Source: Notospermus geniculatus
Lineage: Eukaryota; Nemertea; Pilidiophora; Heteronemertea; Lineidae
Assembly: GCA_002633025.1 (NCBI GenBank)
Contig: NMRB01000693.1
Location: 117,110-181,109, forward strand
Direction: 5' to 3'
Length of the DNA: 64,000 nucleotides
Part shown: positions 54,531 through 64,000 of the stretch, one piece after another
How positions within the stretch are numbered: position 1 is the first letter of the stretch
How the letters are laid out: each line of letters opens with the position of its first letter
Notes under the pieces: generated by a model
Seen by the model: the letters and a program-made list of their open reading frames with translations, nothing else
What the model was told of the DNA's origin: nothing
The model's database searches: none
Position numbers and translations under genes: made by a program

Positions 54531-56872
54531 TCACTTTGATTTCTTACTCCTTTTCATACCATGCCTCGGACTGTCCAATATTCCACAAAGCTCATTTTTC
54601 GGGGGGGGGCTGTTTGTTGACCTCTTAATGCCAAAAAATGCTAATTTTATCGAAATTGGAAATATTCGGAAAGTTTAAAACTAAGTAAAAAGAAACTTTC
54701 TGCGGTGTTACCCCAGAATGAACACTGAAAATCGGTGTTTTGCTCTCAGGGAACACTTTTTTTTATTTTTTATGTCTCATGTCATTCATTGAGACAGTAA
54801 GTACTTATTTTCTTGGAAGTAAAAAACGTAATATTGCATAGTGACATGTAAGGAATGAAAATTTTGCCGGAGGTATGCGAGACCTGAAGCCATTGGAAAC
54901 GTTAAATAGCTTCAGAGCCAGCTTATTGTCAAATATTTACAGGAAACGTCACCTTAAATTGGATAAGGCACTTGATACCGTTCCAGAATGTTAACATATA
55001 TTTAGCTTGTTTGTTAAAAGGGATCATAGATTAGGTAATGAGGCCCTAGCGACCGTCTCACACTAAAATATGTAAATTAATATCGACAAGAAAGGTTTCA
55101 TTGCCATCTTGACAGTAACTTAACTTCCTCTTTGATAGCTACATAACGTAATTGCGAGCGCATCAAGGTGCTTAAGATATGTCTAAGACAATCGAATCAG
55201 TTCGGATTGTCTCTTCACCTTTGATGTATTTTCCTCGTTTATTATCATTTCGTTTGTTCATCCCTTATTCGACTATTAAGCAATAGCTTTACCGGTGATA
55301 AAATGCTTATTTAACGGTATAAAGATCTCATGATTGTTTGTGTACTTTTCCGATGTGATCCCGTTTAAATCCGTCGCTGGAGTTTTGTTGGCGCTGAGCG
55401 GAGGGGCTTGCTCCGCCCTACAATGGTACAATGGTAAAAGCGAAGCGTCTCCAGTCATGATCAGGAAAAGATCATTAGAACTGTTCAGGAGTGAACATTA
55501 GCAGTGCTAAACATCTCACTCCTTTAAGTCACGTTCATGAGAGCTATCACGGCAACTAGCTTTCCGGCGATGGAAGCAACTCGGAGTGACTGATCAGTTG
55601 CCGATTTTGTCGACCTGAGCGCGCTTGCGTCTCCGAGCAACTGCCAGATCCGCTAGTTGCCGCGAGTTGCTTCGAGATGCCCATGTTCTACTTTTCGGCG
55701 TGTTGTTGGAATGGACCGAGGGCATGGAAGACGCGCTGTCGACATGAGAGTGCTGTTGAAGGTAACTGCCAGTTGCTCCGAGTTCCTCTCAATCGCTGAA
55801 ATGTCGACCTGCGCGTGGTGGCTTTTTGATCTGCGACGGATCCGTCGACCTGTAAGCTCCTTTAGTCCTACACTGGGACGAATGAAAAACAAAGTTATCC
55901 CAAAAGAAAGTGACATTCCCTGTGAATGTGTCCACTACCTATACATTTGTACATATCACCGTCGACCGGCGACAAAGCCATCAGACAAAGTGGTCATATG
56001 AACGAGGCGCTTAATCATAGTAGGCCAAATGGTAACGCGAAAAATATTAGCTCTGAATCACATCCTGAGGTTGGCCGGATGGTGCTAAATGGCCAAGACG
56101 GGCAACATTTGACCACATTTGCAACAATTGTCAATATAAAGTGGCCTGTTCAGTCTTTCATCAAGAGCTTTATTGAGTAACAAACGGCGTTCCTGGCTGT
56201 TGAATGTTCACACTTACCGCGTTCCGATCGTGTCCCGCTGCCGGTTTTCACTGGTTGTTGATCCGTTTGGTGGAAGTTTGGGATTGGGAATCGTTACAGG
56301 AGGTGCTATTTGAGACGTGTTCAAGCGACAGGTGCTCCACTCCCGACAAGTGTGACAGACTCAAGTGTTAGGTTAAACTTTCCACAGTTTATCGATGACG
56401 TCCACTGTAAACAAGGCAAAATGCCGCCAACATCGAGATGTTGGATCTTCCGATGGTGAAGTGGCACTTGTGGCAGAAACAAGAAATAGGAAATACTCCA
56501 TCGGGAGCAAGAGGCAAGAGCCGACACTTTGCTCAGTTTTAACTTCACGGCGTAAAAGCCCGATGTCGTTGACTTTCCTGAGCACTTTCTTGACTGAAGG
56601 GACAGGGAAGAAAAGTCACATCAAGGATAGGCCTACTACGTAGATGAAGGGGAAAAGTGGGCAACACATCAGGCGACATCGCAAGTGATCTGATGCCATC
56701 GATCAAAATCGCTGTTGACGGTAGATGTGCGCTGGACAGCGATGCGTGGAATCTTCTCGCCAGCGGTGATCGCCCAAGAGACAGTAACAAAACCGACATC
56801 GCCCAGTCTGCGGTGGCTGGCGAGAAGATCGGTATTGCTTGCGATATGCTGGCTTCGTGCTGCGAAGACAAA

Positions 56873-57537
56873 AGCCTAGTTTATACTTCGACGCAAACCC
56901 TTCGGCGTCCGACGCACGACCAAATCTGGACGCCGACTTCGCGGAATTGATTCAGAGTCCAGCGTACTTTAGCGACGGCGACCTCTTATGAAATGACTGA
57001 TGTAATTACAGCTTCGCGATCGGACGCCGACCAAATCGCACGATGGGGGNNNNNNNNNNNNNNNNNNNNNNNNNNNNNNNNNNNNNNNNNNNNNNNNNNN
57101 NNNNNNNNNNNNNNNNNNNNNNNNNNNNNNNNNNNNNNNNNNNNNNNNNNNNNNNNNNNNNNNNNNNNNNNNNNNNNNNNNNNNNNNNNNNNNNNNNNNN
57201 NNNNNNNNNNNNNNNNNNNNNNNNNNNNNNNNNNNNNNNGTCGGCGTCCAGATTTTGATCGCGCGTCGGACGCCGATGGTCGTGCGTCGAAGTATAAACT
57301 AGGCCTAAGGCCTAGTTTATACTTCGACGCACGACCATCGGCGTCCGACGCGCGATCAAAATCTGGACGCCGACCTATAATGAAGTAGGCTTATGTCGGC
57401 GTACAGATTTTGATCGTGCGTCGGACGCCGATGGTCTTGCGTCGAAGTATAAACTAGGCTTACTTCATTAGGTCGGCGTCCAGATTTTGATCGCGCGTCG
57501 GACGCCGATGGTCGTGCGTCGAAGTATAAACTAGGCT
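56873..57537. mobile_element. Stack of GCCTAGTTTATACTTCGACG hairpin arms with N gap
   Basis: At least five arms of AGCCTAGTTTATACTTCGAC + GGCGTCCGACGCGCGATC + TCTGGACGCCGAC, in both orientations (56873, 57240-57303, 57309-57373, 57394-57459, 57473-57537). They look like repeated self-insertion. B1 lacks all of it. Confidence 0.75.
57050..57239. other. Assembly gap (190 N)
   Basis: Run of N inside the stacked hairpins; it was probably unassemblable because of inverted repeats. Confidence 0.98.
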
Positions 57538-57595
57538 TTACAAAGATACGCTGGTTAACAACGCTTCGCAAACCCTTTGTGAAGCCAATATAGGC

Positions 57596-57725
57596 TAGAG
57601 TTTTCGGAAAGCCCACGAAACGCCAACGCGAACCTCTATCCTTTTCTTCCGTGCTCTCTTCGTGGCATCGAACAATAGGTTTGGCATTCGCGTTGTTGGC
57701 GTTTCGGGGACTTTGCGAAAACTCT
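57596..57725. mobile_element. TAGGGAGTTTTCGC hairpin (B2)
   Basis: Counterpart of 45583-45722, with the right tip eroded to CGAAAACTCTGT. Confidence 0.7.
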
Positions 57726-59230
57726 GTCAACCGGTGTGTCCGTGTGACACGTGTACTTGATGTATTCGCAGCCTATGCCTTGGCCATGCTCAAGTGCAGC
57801 CTTTCAGTTGCCATATTGAGAGGGACAAAGGGGCGCTTCCCCTCCCTCATAGGTCTGGTAGAACTGGAACATTCGGAGGTGTACATACATTCTACCGCCT
57901 ACAATGTCCTAGAAATCATCACCCTGAGCCGGCTAGTCAACGTGGCGCAATTATATTCATAACAACCCGACAAACCATTGAAGTTCACAGTCAGCACTGC
58001 ATGAAAAAATAGATAAAGTCAATATTGAAAAGAAAGAATGGTTAGATGCTGGGCCGAACATGCTTGGACGGTCTAAACTAGCCTATTTTGCAGGCTGGGT
58101 GTATCGCGGGGAAATAACGAAGGTAATACAAATAAGCAAAACGGAAGATGTTGATGATTTTTTGCTACGAAAGGCGACGTTCTTTCACTGCCCAAGGGAG
58201 TACTATATATCCTGGCGAGTTATTCATCCTAGCCGTATCTTCACCATATAGAGACTGTCGACCGGGTATCTCCGGTGAGGTCTTCTCTGCCGGCTATGTC
58301 TGTGGGCAAAAATATACAGACCTTTCCAACAAAGATGGCGGTCTAACAGTTCTCCCCATATGACCTCAAATTAGTGGAAGAGCTTATTCAACGTCCGCCA
58401 GTTGACAGTTGACCCGTCCAAAGCTACATGTATACACTAGTTCCTGTCCTTGCCGCTACACTCCTGCGGCACTGCTGTCTTTGTTGTGGAATGAGCGCCG
58501 TGGGAGTGCAGCGGCAAAGATGGGAACCAGGGCTAGTTGATGGTAAAAAGTAGCGATTGATGGGGACGGAACGTGATGCCTTCTCAACATGGGCCCAACG
58601 CTCTCCTATTGTACCACCGCCCTCCAGTACATTTTACATCGTTTTGGCGTCAATCTAACTGAACTCGATGTTGTTTACCGAACTTCGCGAACGCCCAATC
58701 TCGCCTAGCATCAATCTCCGACACATCAATCACTGTGCTACATGGTTGCATTGACTCATTGACAATACATGACATCAAGAGTAGATTCGCTGATATCAGA
58801 TGTGACTTCCCAATTGTTAATTATCTTTATAGAATTATGAGGATATCACCTGACAAAGTCGGTACAACGCCTCGCCTTGTAACATCACGAAAATTAAAGA
58901 TGGCGTCTGGCTTTAGATTGAGGAAACCTGATGAAATGGCGAAACAAGGTCGGTGGGAGGTCACCGCCTGTCTTATATACTTGAGGACTATTGTCTTCTG
59001 ATGTGTCAAATAAGACCAGCAGTAAATGCTTCCTTTGCTCGCTTGAAGCTGATGAATCGCCGCCAATATCCTGACTGCCACCGTCGTGATTTTTATTGAC
59101 TTCTCACATCGGGGAGGTGGACATCTGAAAGAGTTTGCCGTGACGTATTCGTTTGAGTACCGACGACTTTCGGCAAGTGCACGCCGTCTGTCGGCAAGTA
59201 ACGCACCCCCCCCCCAAACATAGTGTATCC

Positions 59231-59404
59231 CAGGGATGGATCCAGGATTTCGGGGAAGAGGGGGCGCACTGGTGCTAGAAACATTGAAATCTGCGGTGAA
59301 TTTCAATGATTTGCTCCATTTCAGAATATCACGGTCGATTTCACAGATTTGTTGGCCGAAAGGGGGCGTGCGGCGGGTGCCCCCCCCCCTTGGATCCGCG
59401 CCTG
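59231..59404. mobile_element. CAGGGRCGGATCCAGG element (B2)
   Basis: Ends CAGGGATGGATCCAGG / CCTTGGATCCGCGCCTG, with flanks TATCC/TACCC; counterpart of 47246-47418. Confidence 0.6.
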
Positions 59405-59839
59405 TACCCTACGCTTCCCCCATTAGTCTAAGAACTGGGCATGGAAGATGAGGTGTTTGACTTTAAAAATAAAACAGTTCTTAACAATCTCGTTGCCACT
59501 GACAATTTCGTCAAAAGTTATACCTAAATTCTCCAGCCATAAAAAACCCTGCCACTGAGATATTTATTTGGCATGTTCAACACACCCAATCAGTGTTTTC
59601 CTATGAAATATGTACTCTATGGTGTTTTTAAGGTGGCTTCCACAATCTTTTTTTCCGGATTTTCATATTCGCCGAAATTGGGCTTGACAGTTAAAGTATT
59701 TGGCTGGCAGTTGTCGACTCGTCGTGCATTTTCAATGAATTTCGAGGAAATTTTTAATTTGGAGATATGGTAGTCGGCCGCATCACACGTGCACCGTCGG
59801 ATGCCAAACAAAGAGAGCCAATCAAATTCATTGTCTCTT

Positions 59840-60035
59840 CTATTCATCATAGGTCAAGGTCAAATTTTATTCATCAGACGGTCAAGGTCAAATTCTACTC
59901 ATCAAAGGGTCAAGGTCAAATTCTATTTATCGTAGGGTCAAGGTCCAATTCTTTTCATCACAGGGTCAAGGTCAAATTCTATTTATCCTAAGGTCAAGGT
60001 CAAATTCTGTTCATAATAGGGTCAAGGTCAGATTT
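59840..60035 (+). repeat. 28 bp minisatellite of GGGTCA-AGGTCA sites, 7 units (B2)
   Basis: Cores at 59851, 59879, 59907, 59935, 59963, 59991 and 60019, all 28 bp apart. Six units fewer than B1; the outer units match, so the difference is internal contraction or expansion. Confidence 0.9.
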
Positions 60036-60192
60036 CGATTCATGATGACTGGTGCTTTGTCCCACTCTGTTGATTGTCTGTATTAGGATTTTATAGTAGT
60101 GTACTATATTCCTACGTTTTGGTAGGTGGCTTGCCTTCAATATCCACCTGATTGATAAATACGAATTTTTGTCCAGGTTTCTTGCGACTTCT

Positions 60193-60540
60193 TCCACACA
60201 CACCACTCCTCACTCCATTTCCACGACAATTAATATGCAGCTAATCGATACTAATCTAAACTCGATGATGTTAGCAATTATGTTGTTGATAGATAGGGTA
60301 GTTGATTAGGTTTGATTAAACTTACCGAGTGCCCTGACAATAAAATTAAATTCACGGCAAACAATACAGGAAGATAGCAAGATATTCCTGAGTGCATTTC
60401 AACACTGCTTGGCGTCCACTCGGAAATGTGCACTTTAGCTGTTTGCGGAGCTATACATTTTGAGGAAATGTTCACTTAGGCTAAATTACATGTTTTGAAT
60501 TCAGACTTTCCTGTTTAGCAATCTTTCAGAGAACGGAACC
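60193..60540. promoter_or_regulatory. 348 bp identical block (B2 copy)
   Basis: Same sequence as 48396-48743, including the minus-strand exon candidate (ATG 60397-60395, donor GT at 60325-60324). Confidence 0.6.
60320..60397 (-). CDS. Candidate signal-peptide first exon, minus strand (B2)
   Basis: Identical to 48523-48600, including the GTAAGT donor. If A/B-type blocks are true duplications this is a second intact copy; if allelic it is the same exon. Confidence 0.28.
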
Positions 60541-60577
60541 ATGTTTGACGAGACAGAGAGGGAGAGCAAATACCAAA

Positions 60578-60643
60578 ATGTTAATTATAGCTCTATTGCT
60601 TGGCCTTATAGTCAATGCAGGAGAAAACCGGAGCTTGTGTTAA
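60578..60643 (+). pseudogene. Plus-strand signal-peptide exon with lost donor (B2)
   Basis: ATG at 60578 encodes MLIIALLLGLIVNA then GENRSLC and a stop TAA. Relative to B1 it has T4I, two silent changes, and I20L at the exon end. Where B1 has ATCT|GTAAGT, B2 reads TTGTGTTAAGC, the boundary of the foldback element, so the donor is gone. Confidence 0.4.
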
Positions 60644-61762
60644 GCTAGGAATCCACCTGTGATTTTCAAGCTGATTTTGCGTTGCGACTTGCTTTGCAAC
60701 TGGGTTGCGTTGCAACTGGGCACTCGTTTGCCGTAGTGGACTCGCTAGACGTGATTTCCACCACAGGCGGTCGTCTAGACGGGCACCAGTTTACTACAAT
60801 GCCTACGCCCCTACCCATGCATGACGTCATGACGCCCTGCCCTGTACACACACAATCAAGAAAGGCCGGTCACAAAAAAAATACACCCACAAACGCATCA
60901 AGATTTCGATAACTTCAAACCTGCCAATTCGCTTATCAGGCGATCAAATGGAGTGTTTAGTCCAACTTCATCAACTCATGTGGTTGTCACAGCGTAATGT
61001 TTCTCAGAAAGATGGAAATAGTAGCGATGAAGTGGACTGACACAAACATGACAAAACCTCTCCCCAAAATGTTGATGATTTCCTCGTTCGGCGTCAGTCG
61101 GAAATGCGTTCTTCATTTTCATTGGTCGGAGAAATAAAAGCCCCACTCGCAACGAGCAATGTCAAGCACATGACGTTGTCTGAGTGCTGTACGACGTCAA
61201 GATGACTTTGTTGCGTTGTCTGCGGACGACGTCATCTTGACGCTGCGCGTGGCGAGTGGGGCTTTTAATTTTTCCGAGTGACGCCGAACGGGAAATCATC
61301 AACATTCTGGGGAGAGGTTTTGTCATGTTTGTGTCAGTCCACTTCATCGCTACTATTTCCATCTTTCTGAGAAACATTACGCTGTGACAACCACATGAGT
61401 TGATGAAGTTGGACTAAACACTCCATTTGATCGCCTGATAAGCGAATTGGCAGGTTTGAAGTTATCGAAATCTTGATGCGTTTGTGGGTGTATTTTTTTT
61501 GTGACCGGCCTTTCTTGATTGTGTGTGTACAGGGCAGGGCGTCATGACGTCATGCATGGGTAGGGGCGTAGGCATTGTAGTAAACTGGTGCCCGTCTAGA
61601 CGACCGCCTGTGATTTCCACCAATGTGGCGAAGATGTGGTCAATTTCAGTCGGCAATCGGTCTGCGACCGGTGTATCATTTCCTTGCGATCGTATTCAAT
61701 CGCAGGTAGCAGGTTGCAGAGCAAATCGCAACGCAGAAAATCAGCAGTCATTCCTAGCTTAA
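60640..61762. mobile_element. ~1.1 kb near-perfect foldback element (B2 only)
   Basis: Starts TTAAGCTAGGAAT and ends ATTCCTAGCTTAA. Arms 60643-~61160 and ~61245-61758. Over at least 320 bp (from CGTCTAGACGGGCACCAG to GATGATTTCC) I see one mismatch between arms. The outer ~130 bp are diverged. The centre is a GCCCCACTCGC / GCGAGTGGGGC stem. TTA lies at both edges. No coding capacity. Confidence 0.85.
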
Positions 61763-62921
61763 GAAACCTGGGCGGTTGTCACGACATGTACTAGTCGGGT
61801 CAATATACGAAAAAAACTACCGAATCTGGAACAAATCGCAATAGGAATGGATCCATCGGAAGTACAATCCAAAGCCTCAGTGGTGGCAGTTGAGTTTCCA
61901 CAGCACTACCTGACAGCCAAGGTTTTGAGGTATAGCGCTCACCTTGTGAGGCTTAGCGCTACCTGGTGGTCCACAAGTCACCTTGTGGGTTTTAGCGTGG
62001 GGTTTAGCGCCACCAGAGGGTCCACTAGTCGCGTTCTGAAGTATACTCCTCTGTATATCAAGGATGCCGTCAGCTCCCAGAAGGTCCAGCCATGAAAATT
62101 TCATCCCTTGTTTCCGCATGATCTTTGGTCTCTCCAATACATCCTTCAACATGAGTAGACGTTCTTCGCCTCCACCTTAATCCCTGGTCAAGCATATCAC
62201 TCAGCAGTTTGTCACAAAGGTAAGCCTTCGATTGCTTCCGGACCGGAAGCAATGTCTACGTATTATTATCGACTTCCGGGGCAAATGACCCAAGGACATT
62301 TTTGATGTTTATGGGCCTTAATATTGACGTAGGCCGGAAGTTGATCTTCCGGTGTCATGCCAGCATTCTCCCTCGTACTCGGCGCACTGCATATTGCTGT
62401 GTTGTTCTGTCAGTCAGAAAAATACTGTACATTCACACTTAGAAGGCTAGTCACCAATATTCAGTTTGCCCGCCCGTACTTAAATTGCAGAGGAGCATAA
62501 GTCGACCAATAGCGTGCGGAGTTTAAGGCATGCTCATTGGATCTCGCGAGATTTCAGCTTTGGGATTGGCTGAACACAATGACTAACGTCAGTCTCGGGT
62601 CAGTTTCAAATTAGCCCAATGGGAGTGCTTTCGCGTGCATGATCATCGGACGTGTATCCTCTGTGTAATGATATAAAGCTGACCCTAACCTTGGCCTTTC
62701 CCATCAGCCAATCATTCTACTCGCTCGTGAGTAACAGGCATTCTGATTGGTTCCGATGATTTGGCACATATTCACGACCTTCGAAACTTTGCGTGCACGC
62801 AAATCTATTGTAAGGCAGTTAGTGAACAATAGGGCAAGTGCAGCCAAACAATAGATTTGCGTGCATGCAAAGTTGCGAAGGCTTCGTGAATGTGGCCCCA
62901 GAGTCGGGTTTATTTCGAGGA

Positions 62922-63079
62922 TTAAGCGGCCCTTACACAATCAATATTATTGCACAATATGGGGCCCAAAATAGGGGTATGTGCTTCTGGCATGATGGGT
63001 AGGAGAAAGATTGGCAGTAATGTTGCCCATTTTGATTGTCATTTTGTGCAATAATATTGATCGTGTATGGGCTGCTTAA
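62922..63079. mobile_element. TTAAGCAGCCCTTACACGAT hairpin (B2)
   Basis: Counterpart of 50242-50399, left tip TTAAGCGGCCC. Confidence 0.75.
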
Positions 63080-63293
63080 AGTTACCAATGCTTCGTGAAT
63101 AAGGTCCCTGCATTCCTATAGGATTCCTATTTCTTTCATATCTGATATTGGAAGGAGGCGTTTGGATGTGAAATACAGACTGGGGGTTGTTGCATCGGAT
63201 TTCATTCAGTATACTCGAGGCATTTCTGTTATTAAGGCCTTTTCATCATAGGCACTGTCCAAGGCACTTTATTTTGTTGTTCCTACGTAATTA

Positions 63294-63674
63294 GGGAGGT
63301 TCTGCAAGCTTACTTTTAACATTTACGATTACGATTTGACGACGTCACAACGTGACGCGATGGCGTCATCATTTGACTTGAAGCTTCCCGTGCCAGGTGA
63401 AAAGAGGGTCGATGTATCCCGTGTTTGGCAAGTGCTCCAGGCCAGATGTGCTAAGCATTCTTCTTGTCACTTTTACTGCAGCTGCAAAATATACCCATTT
63501 ATGAATGTGTTAAATTGCAAGCGAATTCTTGAATTACAAAAATGAAATATTCGGCTTTGATTAAATCGTAAGTTTCTTATGTGTAGCAAGCGATTTGCAC
63601 GTAAAAGGTCCCGCAAACCCGACGTTTTTAAATTGTAATCGTAAATGTAAAACGTAAGCTTGCAGAACCTCCCT
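63294..63674. mobile_element. AGGGAGGTTCTGCAAGCTTA element (B2)
   Basis: Counterpart of 50614-50998, 4 bp shorter through small indels. Confidence 0.8.
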
Positions 63675-64000
63675 ATTGTTCGCCCTTGGAAAGACATCTA
63701 AGGTATACACCTCGAACGCTGGAAGCAACGGAACCAAGCCAATATTGTTTGTATCGCATCGTCTTTCTATACCCTATTTGATGTTTACTTCGATCAGATA
63801 AATGTCAGTCCGGGCCTTTAGCAAAACAAACAAATAGCTGACACATCGTTTCTCGATTTAAAAAAAATATCGGCAGATGAATATCGGTTTTGTATTTCAA
63901 ACGGCTTTCGTTACCCATTAATGTAAGAACGGCTAAGTCAGACTCGGAACAAAGTATTGGCTCTCCAGTCTATACATGTACGTATTCTAATTAATGATAG

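Larger units (their letters stand above)
55107..64000. repeat. Duplicated block B2 (runs off the window)
   Basis: Collinear with B1 from 43773 onward. It holds the N gap 57050-57239, the stacked hairpins 56873-57537 and the foldback 60640-61762, none of which are in B1. Confidence 0.92.

Noticed and set aside
60666-61656. Matching open frames on opposite strands
   Set aside because: They are the two arms of one foldback element read in mirror image.

Overview
This window looks like intergenic or intronic DNA from an animal nuclear genome, probably a heterozygous marine invertebrate. An amphioxus, echinoderm or hemichordate type of genome would fit, but the species cannot be identified from the sequence. 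There are no long open reading frames, operons or bacterial signals. tRNA-headed SINEs, dozens of hairpin (MITE-like) elements, minisatellites, single-N joins and two N gaps point to a draft eukaryotic assembly.

Layout. 1-14.7 kb: SINEs, a local tandem duplication, scattered hairpins, a 1.5 kb element with ~190 bp inverted ends, and one possible minus-strand exon near 13.4 kb. 14.7-29.0 kb: a tandem pair of ~7 kb copies, A1 (14713-22433) and A2 (22539-29020), differing by a series of hairpin-element insertions and deletions; A2 holds a 563 bp N gap. 29.0-31.1 kb: seven 211 bp satellite monomers between ~310 bp direct repeats. 31.1-43.8 kb: single-copy-looking DNA peppered with hairpins, SINE fragments and minisatellites. 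43.8-51.3 kb and 55.1-64.0 kb: a second duplicated pair, B1 and B2, which runs off the right edge. 51.3-55.1 kb, between B1 and B2: hairpins and a 67 bp minisatellite.

The most gene-like place is the same point in B1 and B2. A 348 bp block is base-for-base identical between copies that otherwise differ by a few percent. It contains a minus-strand signal-peptide-like exon and sits just upstream of a plus-strand signal-peptide-like exon. Both candidate exons have GTAAGT donors. About 200 bp to its left is a 28 bp minisatellite whose every unit carries a nuclear-receptor-type GGGTCA-AGGTCA site (13 units in B1, 7 in B2). In B2 the plus-strand donor is destroyed where a ~1.1 kb near-perfect foldback element sits.

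The duplicated pairs give paralogous empty sites for at least six hairpin insertions, so target-site duplications can be read directly (TTA, TAA, AAAA-like, ATATT). Whether A1/A2 and B1/B2 are real tandem duplications or two alleles placed end to end by the assembler is the main open question.
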